NCBI RefSeq assembly: GCF_009908285.1
Contig: NZ_JAAARM010000005.1
Coordinates: 62,001-126,000, forward strand
Source: Pseudomonas sp. Fl4BN1
GTDB taxonomy: Bacteria; Pseudomonadota; Gammaproteobacteria; Pseudomonadales; Pseudomonadaceae
Length of the DNA stretch: 64,000 bases
Direction: 5' to 3'
A model generated the notes under the pieces. It had not been told where the DNA came from and made no database searches. It was given only the letters and a program-made list of their open reading frames with translations. This document shows, in pieces, positions 50,811-61,564 of the stretch. Position numbers and translations under genes: made by a program. Position 1 is the first letter of the stretch, and each line of letters begins with the position of its first letter.

Positions 50811-52157
50811 TCACAAGGCCGGAAAATGGATTCGGAAGGCCGCACCGCCCAAGGCAGAATCACCCAGGGTCAGTTGCGCACCGTAGCTTTCGATGATGTC
50901 TTTGACCACCGCCAGGCCAATGCCCTGCCCCGGATGCTGACGATCCAGACGCTCGCCGCGCTGGAGGATCCGCGCCCGCTGATCCGGTGGCACTCCCGGG
51001 CCATCGTCTTCCACACACAGCTGCGAGCCATCGAGGGTTTCGCGCACGCTGATGCGCACCGAACTCAGGCATAGGCGATAAGCGTTCTCCAGCAGGTTGC
51101 CGAGCAACTCCAGCAAAGCACCATGCTCGATGGGCAGATGGCAGTGTTCGGGCAAATCGAACGACACCCGCACCTGCTTGTCGCGATAGACCTTGTCCAG
51201 CGTGTCGCACAGGCTTTGCAGCAACGGTCGCAAATGAACCTGGTGGCGCACCAGGCCACTCTTGCGCAGGCTGGCACGCTGCAACTGGTAACTGATCTGC
51301 TGGCTCATACGCTCGATCTGCGCCTGCAGGACCCAAGCCTGTTCACGATCCTGAGGCCGTTGCGCCATGTCCTCACTGACGCCTTGCAACACCGTCAGCG
51401 GGGTTTTCAGGCTGTGGGCCAGGTCATCCAGGGAGTCCCGGTAGCGGGCGCGCTGCTCACGCTCGCTTTGCAGCAGGCGGTTCAACGAGCCCGTCAGGCG
51501 CAGCAGCTCTCGAGGGTGCTCCTCGCTCAGGCTCTGGCGAGTGCCACTCTCGATCTGGTCCAACTCCTGACTCAAGCGCCGCAGGGCCTGCAAGCCCCAG
51601 GTCAGCCCCAGCCAGAGCAATGCCAGGAGCACCAGCAGCGCCGCGCCAAACCCCAGATAGAGGTTCTCCCGAACCCCTTCCAGGGTCTGCTGATACTCAC
51701 GTACCGGCTGCAGCGCAACAATACTGAACGCCGCGTTCTTGCCCCCTAGCAACTTGATCTCGACGTCGTAGACGAAGAACTCCTGGCCATTGGCTTCGCG
51801 GATCCTGGCGAACTCATTACCGCGCCCGTCGTACCGCGGCCGGTAGTTGATGTTCTCTTCCTGGGTTGCTCGCGAACGCCAGACCAGGTGCCCTTCACGG
51901 TCGTAGATGTAACCCAGCAGCCGACTGTCGGCGAGATTGAAGCGCTCGTCAGGCAACTGCGCCGGCATCTGCAGACGGTTGTTTTCGATCCGCGCGGCGG
52001 AAATCAGGGTAGTGACGTCGGAGGCCAGACGCTGCTCGATGGAGTCCTGCAGCGCGAGACTGAAAGCCCCCTGCATGGCCGGCAGCAACGCCAGCATGAA
52101 CAGCACCGCCAAGGTGGTGGCCGCCAGCATCAGCCGCAGGCGCAGCGATCGAATCAT
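50811..52157 (-). CDS. phoQ: Sensor histidine kinase PhoQ
   Basis: PhoQ senses low Mg2+ and cationic peptides and acts on PhoP. The 448-residue protein has the same length as P. aeruginosa PhoQ and the same layout: helix 1 (residues 8-31), acidic periplasmic domain (FNLADSRLLGYIYDREGHLVWRS, NYRPRYDGRGNEFA), helix 2 (167-188), HAMP, HisKA with His248 in LDDLAHSLKTPLTVLQG, and HATPase_c with LLENAYRLC and HPGQGIGLAVVKDI. It overlaps phoP by 4 bases (ATGA). No frameshift is visible. Confidence 0.94.
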   Translation of the reverse strand: MIRSLRLRLMLAATTLAVLFMLALLPAMQGAFSLALQDSIEQRLASDVTTLISAARIENNRLQMPAQLPDERFNLADSRLLGYIYDREGHLVWRSRATQEENINYRPRYDGRGNEFARIREANGQEFFVYDVEIKLLGGKNAAFSIVALQPVREYQQTLEGVRENLYLGFGAALLVLLALLWLGLTWGLQALRRLSQELDQIESGTRQSLSEEHPRELLRLTGSLNRLLQSEREQRARYRDSLDDLAHSLKTPLTVLQGVSEDMAQRPQDREQAWVLQAQIERMSQQISYQLQRASLRKSGLVRHQVHLRPLLQSLCDTLDKVYRDKQVRVSFDLPEHCHLPIEHGALLELLGNLLENAYRLCLSSVRISVRETLDGSQLCVEDDGPGVPPDQRARILQRGERLDRQHPGQGIGLAVVKDIIESYGAQLTLGDSALGGAAFRIHFPAL

Positions 52158-52831
52158 CGGCAGCGCTCATTGAACAGATAACCCAGGCCGCGCACCGTAT
52201 CGATCGGCTTGAAGCCCGACGGCCCCTCCAGCTTGCGGCGCAACCGCCCAACCAGTACCTCGATAACGTTCGGATCGCGCTCGTCATCATCCGGGTACAG
52301 CTGCTCCATCAGCCGGTCCTTGGCCACCACCTGCTGGTGATGACGCATCAGGTATTCGAGGATCCGGTATTCGTAGGCAGTCAGGGCCAGGGGCTGTTCA
52401 TCCAGGGATGCCTGCTTGCGGTTCAAGTCCAGCAATAACGGGCCGGCGATGATAGTCGACTGGGTGAACCCGCTGGAGCGCCGCAACAATGCATTGAGCC
52501 GCGCATCCAGCTCTTCGAACTGAAACGGCTTGACCACATAGTCATCGGCACCGGCGGCCAGGCCCTCAACCTTGTCCTGCCAGTTGCCGCGGGCGGTGAG
52601 GATCAGGATCGGAAAGGTCTTGCCACGGGCGCGCAACTGTCGGATCAGGTCCAGCCCACCCATGCCGGGCAAGCCCAGGTCGATCACCGCCAGATCGTGA
52701 TTGAACTGCTCGGTCTGATACAACGCCTCTTCGGCGTTCGCCACGGACTCAACCACATGACCGCTGTCGGTGAGGCGGGTTTGCAAGTGATGGCGCAACA
52801 GCGCTTCATCTTCAACGACCAGCAATTTCAT
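52154..52831 (-). CDS. phoP: Response regulator PhoP
   Basis: PhoP is the OmpR-type partner of PhoQ; in Pseudomonas it activates oprH and lipid A genes. The 225-residue protein has a receiver (KLLVVEDEALLRHHLQTRL, phospho-Asp in LAVIDLGLPGMGG, Lys in DDYVVKPFQ) and a C-terminal winged helix (LTAYEYRILEYLMRHHQQVVAKDRLMEQL, EVLVGRLRRKLEGPSGFKPIDTVRGLGY). The ATG at 52831 is the family start (MKLLVVEDE). It lies 119 bases after oprH and is in the oprH-phoP-phoQ order known from P. aeruginosa. Confidence 0.94.
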   Translation of the reverse strand: MKLLVVEDEALLRHHLQTRLTDSGHVVESVANAEEALYQTEQFNHDLAVIDLGLPGMGGLDLIRQLRARGKTFPILILTARGNWQDKVEGLAAGADDYVVKPFQFEELDARLNALLRRSSGFTQSTIIAGPLLLDLNRKQASLDEQPLALTAYEYRILEYLMRHHQQVVAKDRLMEQLYPDDDERDPNVIEVLVGRLRRKLEGPSGFKPIDTVRGLGYLFNERCR

Positions 52832-52950
52832 AACGCGCTCCCAGGCAAAATTCAGCATCTCCATGGGCGCCCCTGCGCCCTGATGATTGATGCGACAACG
52901 CCGGACCGTGCCCAAGGCACGATCCGGCGCGGGTCAGGCCAAACCGCTTA

Positions 52951-53553
52951 TCAGAAAGCGTAGTTGGCCGACAGGTAAGTCTGGGCACTGCTGGTGAGGC
53001 TCAGCGAACCCTGCTTGCTGCCACCGCGTTCACTCATCTCGGTCCCGGCATTACTGCGCAGGTAACGGTAGCCGAGCTCCACCGAGGTATTTTGCGAAAC
53101 CTGTTGCAGGACACCGGCCTGCCCCCCTACCGCGTAACCGATATCACTGTCACGACTGAACCCTGGAGATTCCTGAGTCAGCTTGGTCAGGCCTGCGGTG
53201 CCGCCGCCAAAGAGTTTGGTGCTGCTGGTCACCGGCAGGAACATATCGTAACTGCCCAGCAGATTTTGCTGACGCAGTTTAATGCCATTGTGGGAGCCGG
53301 AAACGTAATCGTAAGTGGCGTAGTAGCGGCCCTGGTCATTCTGTTGACCGAAGCGCACACCCCAAGTGTTGTCCTTGCCAATCACACCATCGGCGTTCGG
53401 ATGGCCGAGGTTGCTGTTGAGCTGACTGGACTTCTTGACCTTGTCGCTGGTCTGGCCAAAAGTCAGGCTGGCGAAGTTGCTATCAGCCGCTTGGACAGCG
53501 GCGCTGGCGCCGAGAACGGTAAAGGCCAGGAGCATTTTTTTCAATAAAGTCAT
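52951..53553 (-). CDS. oprH: Outer-membrane protein OprH (PhoP/Q and low-Mg2+ inducible)
   Basis: OprH is a small beta-barrel that binds LPS and replaces divalent cations at low Mg2+. The 200-residue protein equals the P. aeruginosa length. It has a signal peptide (LLAFTVLGASAAVQA-AD), eight-strand barrel pattern (YYATYDYVSGSHNGIKL, VELGYRYLRSNAG) and ends YLSANYAF with the terminal aromatic. The ATG at 53553 has AAGGAAAC upstream. Four GTTCAG-type repeats lie upstream at the expected place for PhoP. Confidence 0.93.
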   Translation of the reverse strand: MTLLKKMLLAFTVLGASAAVQAADSNFASLTFGQTSDKVKKSSQLNSNLGHPNADGVIGKDNTWGVRFGQQNDQGRYYATYDYVSGSHNGIKLRQQNLLGSYDMFLPVTSSTKLFGGGTAGLTKLTQESPGFSRDSDIGYAVGGQAGVLQQVSQNTSVELGYRYLRSNAGTEMSERGGSKQGSLSLTSSAQTYLSANYAF

Positions 53554-53612
53554 AGGAAGTTTCCTTTGCACTATAGGCTTTTTGGGTACGGGGCTAGAGT
53601 AAACAGCCCGCC

Positions 53613-53651
53613 CTGAACTCCCCCTGAACACACCCTTAACCTCGCCTGAAC
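53613..53651 (-). promoter_or_regulatory. Four-fold PhoP-box array upstream of oprH
   Basis: Read on the minus strand: GTTCAG, GTTAAG, GTTCAG, GTTCAG, each start 11 bp apart (53651, 53640, 53629, 53618). PhoP of Pseudomonas is known to bind direct repeats of GTTCAG with 5-base spacing. A -10-like TTTACT (53603-53598) follows at about one turn. The last copy ends 60 bases before the oprH start codon. Confidence 0.85.
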
Positions 53652-53698
53652 CAGATCGACTAGGCTGTTTTGACACTTTTTCAACCGGAGTTCCTCCT

Positions 53699-54490
53699 AT
53701 GCGCGTGCTCTTGGCTGTCTTTCTGTTAACCCTCAGCGACCTCGGCCAGGCTGCAATCAAGACCCAGGAAATCCCCTATCGCAGTACCGATGGCACCCCG
53801 CTGATCGGCTACTACGCCTACGACGACGCCGTACAGGGTCCTCGCCCAGGCGTGGTCGTGGTCCACGAATGGTGGGGGCTCAACGATTACGCCAAGCGCC
53901 GGGCTCGGGACCTTGCCGCCCTGGGCTACAGCGCACTGGCCATCGACATGTATGGCGAAGGCAAGCACACCGAACACCCGCAAGACGCCATGGCGTTCAT
54001 GCAGGCCGCACTCAAGGACAGTGCCGCCGCCAGCGCGCGCTTCGATGCCGGCCTTGAACTGCTGAGGCAACAGCCGCAGACCAACCCGCAAAAACTCGCA
54101 GCCATTGGTTACTGCTTTGGCGGCAAGGTCGTCCTCGACGCTGCCCGCCAGGGCCTCCCACTGGCCGGCGTGGTGAGTTTTCATGGTGCCCTGGTCACAC
54201 AAGCACCGGCGACGCCTGGCAGTGTCAAAGCAAAAATCCTGGTGGAGCATGGCGCGCAGGACAGCATGGTCACGGCCGACAACGTCGCCACCTTCAAGGC
54301 AGAGATGGACAAGGCCGGTGCCGACTATCAATTTGTCAGCCTGGAAGGCGCCAAACACGGCTTCAGTAATCCCGATGCCGACCGCTTGAGCCATGGCGAA
54401 CACGGCGGCCTGGACATCGGCTATAACAAGGCCGCCGATGAACATTCCTGGGCGGACATGCAAGCCTTCTTCAAGAAGCTGTTCGGCTGA
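53699..54490 (+). CDS. Dienelactone hydrolase family protein (exported)
   Basis: This 263-residue alpha/beta hydrolase has a short signal-like start (RVLLAVFLLTLSDLGQA) and the DLH core: HEWWGLNDYAKRRARDLA, the nucleophile Cys in AIGYCFGGKVVLDA, the Asp in VEHGAQDSMV, and the His in GAKHGFSNPDAD. Family members hydrolyse cyclic or ester bonds; the substrate here is unknown. It is divergent from oprH with 145 bases between starts, so the PhoP array lies between them and might affect both. Confidence 0.87.
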   Translation: MRVLLAVFLLTLSDLGQAAIKTQEIPYRSTDGTPLIGYYAYDDAVQGPRPGVVVVHEWWGLNDYAKRRARDLAALGYSALAIDMYGEGKHTEHPQDAMAFMQAALKDSAAASARFDAGLELLRQQPQTNPQKLAAIGYCFGGKVVLDAARQGLPLAGVVSFHGALVTQAPATPGSVKAKILVEHGAQDSMVTADNVATFKAEMDKAGADYQFVSLEGAKHGFSNPDADRLSHGEHGGLDIGYNKAADEHSWADMQAFFKKLFG

Positions 54491-54597
54491 CAGCGTCTCG
54501 AACCCGTGCGTTATGGAGTTGCCGCAACGGCTCTGCGGCAACCCCTCGCGCGATGGACGACTACCCTCGATGAACGCAACCCGGCACACTAGCGACC

Positions 54598-55323
54598 ATG
54601 AATGCTCTCCCTCCCCTACCAGCCTGCTGCACCCCACTGGACGCTTCCTGGCCATTGCCGCAAGCCTTGCCCCACACCCTTTGGCTAAGCACCCGGTTCA
54701 ACCCCGGGCAGTTGACCACGGATGACTTCCAACGCAGCGGAATTGAAGCACCGCCGAGCATCCAGCGCTCGGTGGCCAAGCGCCAGACTGAATTCCTCGC
54801 CGGACGCCTGTGTGCCCGGGCCGCCTTGCGCCAGTTGCAGCAACTGGACTGGGTGCCTCCCATCGATACCGATCGGGCACCGATCTGGCCTGCGCATATC
54901 TGCGGCTCGATCACCCACAGCAGCGGGCGTGCTGCCGCCATCGTCGCCGACAAGCAACACTGGCAAGCCTTGGGGATGGACCTGGAAACACTGCTGAGCG
55001 AAGAGCGCGCAGCCAAGCTGGCAGAGCAGATTCTCACCCCCGCGGAGTTGCAACGCCGGGGCCAACTGACAGCCAAGCAGCAGGCCCTGGCGGTGACCCT
55101 GACCTTTTCGATCAAGGAAAGCCTGTTCAAGACCCTGTATCCGCTGGTGCGCAAAAGCTTCTACTTCGAACACGCCGAAGTGCTGGAGTGGAGCCCGGAA
55201 GGCCAGGTGCGGGTACGCCTGCTCACGGACTTGTCCGAGGAATGGCACCACGGACGCGAGCTACTGGGCCAATTCGCCGTCGAGGGCGATCAACTGCTAA
55301 GCCTGATCGCCATCAAGGCCTGA
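54598..55323 (+). CDS. 4'-phosphopantetheinyl transferase (EntD/PcpS type)
   Basis: This 241-residue enzyme puts the phosphopantetheine arm from CoA on carrier proteins of fatty acid, polyketide and non-ribosomal peptide synthesis. The motifs are WPAHICGSITHSSGRAAAIV, QALGMDLETLLS (metal-binding Asp) and TFSIKESLFKTLYPLV (KES). The size and EntD-like start (TPLDASWPLPQALPHTLWLS) match the single PPTase of pseudomonads, PcpS. The ATG at 54598 is the first in the frame. It is convergent with the RstB-like kinase gene. Confidence 0.9.
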   Translation: MNALPPLPACCTPLDASWPLPQALPHTLWLSTRFNPGQLTTDDFQRSGIEAPPSIQRSVAKRQTEFLAGRLCARAALRQLQQLDWVPPIDTDRAPIWPAHICGSITHSSGRAAAIVADKQHWQALGMDLETLLSEERAAKLAEQILTPAELQRRGQLTAKQQALAVTLTFSIKESLFKTLYPLVRKSFYFEHAEVLEWSPEGQVRVRLLTDLSEEWHHGRELLGQFAVEGDQLLSLIAIKA

Positions 55324-55334
55324 CCCTTTCACAC

Positions 55335-56945
55335 TCAATGGGGCTCCTGCTGTCGAGGCCAACTCAGGCTGAAGCAGGCGCCTCCAAGATTCTTGCTGTT
55401 GCTGATCAGGGCACGCCCCTCGTGCCAATGGATGATCCGCCGCACAATCGACAGCCCCAACCCATGGCCGCCGGAGGCCCGGGTCCGACTGTCATCCAGG
55501 CGCAGGAACGGCGTGAAGATCTTCTCCCAGGCGCTTTCCGGCACGCCAGGACCGTCATCTTCCACATCCACTCGGCAACGCAGTTGGCCCACCTGATAAC
55601 TCACGGTCACCTGGGATCGCGCATGGCGCATGGCATTGCTCACCAGGTTCTGCAGCGCCCGGTGAAGATAGCGCGGCTCAGCCTCGACCCAGGCACCATC
55701 ACACTCTGCGGCAGACAGGCACAAGCCACGCTGGACCTTGAGGTTGGCCCGCAACGGCGCCAGCTCGCTGATCACCTGGTTGATCAGGGCATCCAGGTCG
55801 ATACGCTGGAAGTTCAAGGCCGGCGAGCCCTGCTCCAAGCGCGCATAGGTGAGCATCTCGTCCACCAGTCGGTCGAGATCCTGAATATCGTTATCCATGC
55901 CATCCAGGTACTTCTGCCGCGCCTGATCGGTGCTCGCCGAAGCAATCATCTCCAGACCGAAACGCAGCCGCGCCACTGGTGTGCGCAGCTCGTGGGAGAC
56001 CGCCCGCACCAGTTCACGCTGGATCGCCAGCAAGCGCTGCAGGTGCTCGGCCATGCCGTTGAATGCCGCCGCCAGGCGCCCCACCGAGTCCGCACCACGG
56101 GCCGGCACCCGGGTTTCCAGGCTGCCCTTGGCAATCCGCGTGGCCGCGGATTCCAAGCCACTGAGGCGTCGCTCCAACTGACGGACCAATAGATAGACGA
56201 TCAAACCGATCAGGCTCAGGCCCAACACGGTAATCAGCACCAGCCATTCGGGAGGATAAGGATTCATCTGATACAGGGGACCGATCTCCAGCACCCAGGG
56301 CGTGCCCACCAGTCCGGCGAAGACCCGGATCGAATCGCCGCCCTTGCCCAGGGCCATTACCGTATCGCCCTCGGCCACCCGCCGGCGCTGATCCTCGTCC
56401 ATGTCCGCGGCGTCGAGGGTGGACAAGTGCATATCGAAACCGAAGCCCTTGGCTTCCTTCAATGCCGCCAGACGCTGCGGCTGCTCTGCCACCGGATAAC
56501 GCACCAGTTCGTCAGCCAGCAGATAGATGGTGGCCCGGGCCAATTGCTCGCTGATCTGTTGCACTTCGGCACTGAGCAGCAACTGCTCCTTCTCGCTGAC
56601 CAGGCGATAGACCCGAGCGGCAAATGGCCCAATCTGCTCTACCAGCGCCTGGCCGCGTAGCACCCGACCACGCTGGCTGCTGTCCAGGTCAGTCTGGCTG
56701 AACGTCTTCAAGCTCAGGGGAATCCCCAGCAGCCGCTCCCACACCGCCAGCGCCCGACGACGCTCGATCTCGCTCATCGGCTGCAGGTTATCTGCCATCA
56801 GCGAGAAGGTCCCGTGGGCCAGACGCTCGCGGTATTGCTCGCTGCGCACCTGGTTCAGCAGATGCAGGGCCAGCACCCCAAGTAACGCCACCAGAATCAG
56901 CGCGGCGCACATGCCGCCATAGATACGCAGAAAGATCGAGTTCAC
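55335..56945 (-). CDS. RstB-like sensor histidine kinase
   Basis: This 536-residue inner-membrane kinase has a first helix (IYGGMCAALILVALLGVLAL), a large periplasmic domain (~residues 30-235), a second helix (VLITVLGLSLIGLIVYLLV), HAMP, HisKA with the phospho-His in LVRAVSHELRTPVARLRFG, and HATPase_c with NLVSNAMRHAR and GGHGLGLSIVRRII. It overlaps its response-regulator gene by 4 bases. The pair sits next to nrdA as in PAO1 PA1157-PA1158. It resembles RstA/RstB; the signal is unknown. Confidence 0.85.
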   Translation of the reverse strand: MNSIFLRIYGGMCAALILVALLGVLALHLLNQVRSEQYRERLAHGTFSLMADNLQPMSEIERRRALAVWERLLGIPLSLKTFSQTDLDSSQRGRVLRGQALVEQIGPFAARVYRLVSEKEQLLLSAEVQQISEQLARATIYLLADELVRYPVAEQPQRLAALKEAKGFGFDMHLSTLDAADMDEDQRRRVAEGDTVMALGKGGDSIRVFAGLVGTPWVLEIGPLYQMNPYPPEWLVLITVLGLSLIGLIVYLLVRQLERRLSGLESAATRIAKGSLETRVPARGADSVGRLAAAFNGMAEHLQRLLAIQRELVRAVSHELRTPVARLRFGLEMIASASTDQARQKYLDGMDNDIQDLDRLVDEMLTYARLEQGSPALNFQRIDLDALINQVISELAPLRANLKVQRGLCLSAAECDGAWVEAEPRYLHRALQNLVSNAMRHARSQVTVSYQVGQLRCRVDVEDDGPGVPESAWEKIFTPFLRLDDSRTRASGGHGLGLSIVRRIIHWHEGRALISNSKNLGGACFSLSWPRQQEPH

Positions 56946-57664
56946 AGGGACATGTCGGCGGCGGCTTCAGGGACGAACAGATACCCCTTGCTGCGAATGG
57001 TCTTGATCAGTCGCGGGTGCTCGGGGTCATCACCGATCTTGGGCCGGATGCGCGAGATCCGCACATCGATGGAGCGATCTTGCCCGTCGTAGCCGATACC
57101 GCGCAGCGCGGTGAAGATTTCCTCTCGGGAAAGAATCCGCCCAGCATTCACTACCAGCAGCCACAGCAGGTCGAACTCGGCGCTGGTCAGCTCGATCCCG
57201 GCGTCGCTCAGCCACGCCTCACGCAGGGCGTTGTCCACCACCAGGGGACCGAATTGCAGGCGTCGGGTTTTCTCCGCCACAGGCTCTGTCGCTTCACTGC
57301 GGCGCAGCAAGGCCTGGATCCGCGCCAGCAACAGCCGTGGACGTACCGGCTTGCAGACATAGTCGTCGGCACCCAGGTCCAAACCCATGACCTGGTCCAT
57401 ATCATCGGTGCGGGCAGTGAGCATGAGGATAGGTCCGTCATAACGATCACGAACCTTGCGGCAGATGCTCAAGCCGTCCTCTCCCGGCAGCATCAAGTCG
57501 AGAATCACCAGATCCGGTTGCTCGGCAATGATCCGCGCGGCGGCCAGTGCTCCATTGCCCTCAATCGCCACCTGCAGGCCGTTGCTCTCCAGGTATTCAC
57601 GGGTCAACTCAGCCAGCCGCTGGTCATCCTCGACAATCAGTACCTGCCAGGCTTCTTGCTCCAT
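56942..57664 (-). CDS. RstA-like OmpR-family response regulator
   Basis: This 240-residue regulator has a receiver (VLIVEDDQRLAELTREYLE, phospho-Asp in LVILDLMLPGEDGLS, Lys in DYVCKPVRPRLLL) and an OmpR-type winged helix (LTSAEFDLLWLLVVNAGRILSREEIF, SIDVRISRIRPKIGDDPEHPRLIKTIRSKGYLF). The ATG at 57664 has GAGG near it. A 19-base direct repeat with two mismatches lies 57-98 bases upstream of the start, a good candidate for its own binding site. Confidence 0.88.
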   Translation of the reverse strand: MEQEAWQVLIVEDDQRLAELTREYLESNGLQVAIEGNGALAAARIIAEQPDLVILDLMLPGEDGLSICRKVRDRYDGPILMLTARTDDMDQVMGLDLGADDYVCKPVRPRLLLARIQALLRRSEATEPVAEKTRRLQFGPLVVDNALREAWLSDAGIELTSAEFDLLWLLVVNAGRILSREEIFTALRGIGYDGQDRSIDVRISRIRPKIGDDPEHPRLIKTIRSKGYLFVPEAAADMSL

Positions 57665-57720
57665 GCTCGACCTCTTTTATTGCCAGCACACCGTCGGAAA
57701 GAAGACACCCGTCTTTTTGT

Positions 57721-57762
57721 CATGAAAAAGGCGGATAACTTGCCATGAGAAAGGCAGATAAC
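57721..57762. repeat. Tandem 19-base direct repeat upstream of the RstA-like gene
   Basis: CATGAAAAAGGCGGATAAC (57721-57739) is repeated as CATGAGAAAGGCAGATAAC (57744-57762), with two mismatches and a 23-bp offset, about two helical turns. It lies 57 bases upstream of the regulator start. It fits a dimeric response-regulator site, but the function is not shown. Confidence 0.55.
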
Positions 57763-57956
57763 ACCCAGTAGATCGCGGCGGATTGTAGCAACCGGCGCGG
57801 GGCTCCACACAAGCGGCTAAAACGATTCGGTCAGGACGTTTTTTTGTGATAGGGTTCGCGCCCGCAAAAATCCGCCCACGGTAATTTCTGGACGTAAAAA
57901 ACAGTGACAAACGGTTGCATGCACGGGGACTGCGGGCTGCATGAGTCTTACCCGAT

Positions 57957-57988
57957 TCATACACAATTTACGCACAGCCTTATCCACA
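57957..57988 (+). promoter_or_regulatory. Cluster of DnaA-box-like nonamers upstream of nrdA
   Basis: TCATACACA (57957-57965), TTACGCACA (57968-57976) and TTATCCACA (57980-57988) follow each other at 11-12 bp. The last is a perfect DnaA box; the others differ from TTATMCACA by one or two bases. DnaA control of nrdAB is known in E. coli. Confidence 0.6.
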
Positions 57989-58015
57989 GGCAGTACGTTG
58001 CAATCAGTCCCCAAA

Positions 58016-58062
58016 ACGCATTATCTTGTATCCCGGCGGCTAAAAATCCCTATATCTAGGGT
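58016..58062 (+). promoter_or_regulatory. Two NrdR-box-like sites over the nrdA promoter
   Basis: ACGCATTATCTTGTAT (58016-58031) and TCCCTATATCTAGGGT (58047-58062) are 31 bp apart, the spacing known for NrdR boxes (16-base sites, 15-base gap). They overlap a promoter-like TTGTAT (58027-58032) and TATATC (58051-58056). NrdR represses RNR genes when dATP is high. Confidence 0.65.
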
Positions 58063-58421
58063 TTTTCACAAAATACCAAACACAAATCAGACAAGAAACT
58101 CAAGCCCTTTTCTTGCTCCTGTTTGGTGGAACCAATCGCTGATTTAGAAGACCAAGACCGCGTGTGCGGATGGCGCCGTTTTCCTCCCTACTCAGGGGAA
58201 AACGGTACGGGTGTTGCAGCAAGAGACTGTCACCCATCAGGAACAAGGTGCCGAGCACTGGCTCGACACCCATGACTTCGGCATGGAAGCGGCGCCCATA
58301 GCCCCCTTCCTGAACTGTCCCGAAGTCGTTATGCCCGGCCTCTGCCGGCTGTAGTGCTTCAGGACGGAACGGTGGGCACCTCAATGGTGCCCAAACAAAC
58401 ATAGAGAACGTGGAGACACCC
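58063..58421 (+). other. Long 5' leader of nrdA with hairpins
   Basis: If transcription starts just after the NrdR-box-like promoter, the mRNA leader is about 360 bases. It has a perfect 8-bp hairpin TGGGCACC-TCAAT-GGTGCCCA (58373-58393), just before the nrdA ribosome site, and a smaller CCGGC-CTCT-GCCGG stem. An open frame of 47 codons (GTG 58211 to TAG 58354) shows Pseudomonas-like codon use. No function is known. Confidence 0.4.
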
Positions 58422-61316
<2,895 letters not shown>

Positions 61317-61327
61317 GCTGAGCTGAC

Positions 61328-61345
61328 AGGTGCCTGCAGGCACCT
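61328..61345. other. Perfect 18-bp palindrome after nrdA
   Basis: AGGTGCCTGCAGGCACCT is a perfect palindrome 11 bases after the nrdA stop and directly before the terminator. It could be an mRNA-end hairpin or a processing site. Confidence 0.5.
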
Positions 61346-61350
61346 GCCAC

Positions 61351-61390
61351 AACCCCCGATACGCCTACGGCTTATCGGGGGTTTTCTTTT
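61351..61390 (+). terminator. Rho-independent terminator of nrdA
   Basis: An 11-bp stem AACCCCCGATA / TATCGGGGGTT with an 11-base loop is followed by TTCTTTT. Confidence 0.88.
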
Positions 61391-61404
61391 GCCTGCGAAA
61401 AACC

Positions 61405-61486
61405 CACAGGAGTCGGCTTGCCGACGAAGAGAATCTAGGCGGCACTGCCTCCGAGGCCGCCTTCGCTGGCAAGCCAGCTCCTACAG
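61405..61486. repeat. REP doublet (two inverted REP units)
   Basis: The left unit CACAGGAGTCGGCTTGCC and the right unit, read on the minus strand, TGTAGGAGCTGGCTTGCC are two inverted copies of the pseudomonad REP (AGGAG-C/T-GGCTTGCC...CGAAGGCGG). They face each other about 80 bases in all, as in REPIN elements. It lies between the nrdA and flgE terminators. Confidence 0.8.
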
Positions 61487-61512
61487 CAGTAGATTCTGCA
61501 GGGAACAGGCAC

Positions 61513-61540
61513 AAAAAAGCCCCTCCAGGAGGGGCTTTTC
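61513..61540 (-). terminator. Terminator after flgE
   Basis: On the minus strand AAAAGCCCCTCC-TGG-AGGGGCTTTTTT forms a stem with a T tract. It lies 25 bases after the flgE stop, so the flg transcript ends after flgE. Confidence 0.85.
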
Positions 61541-61564
61541 GTACAGCGCTTCAACCCACCGGCA

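Larger units (their letters stand above)
57665..58421. other. Long control region between the RstA-like gene and nrdA
   Basis: This 757-base stretch contains, from left to right: the regulator-side direct repeats (57721-57762), three DnaA-box-like nonamers (57957-57988), two NrdR-box-like sites over a promoter-like region (58016-58062), and a leader of about 360 bases with hairpins and a possible 47-residue frame. I see no firm gene inside it. Confidence 0.6.

Noticed and set aside
58130..58200. tRNA-like or small-RNA-like sequence in the nrdA leader
   Set aside because: No cloverleaf with proper acceptor and T arms can be drawn; only short hairpins remain.
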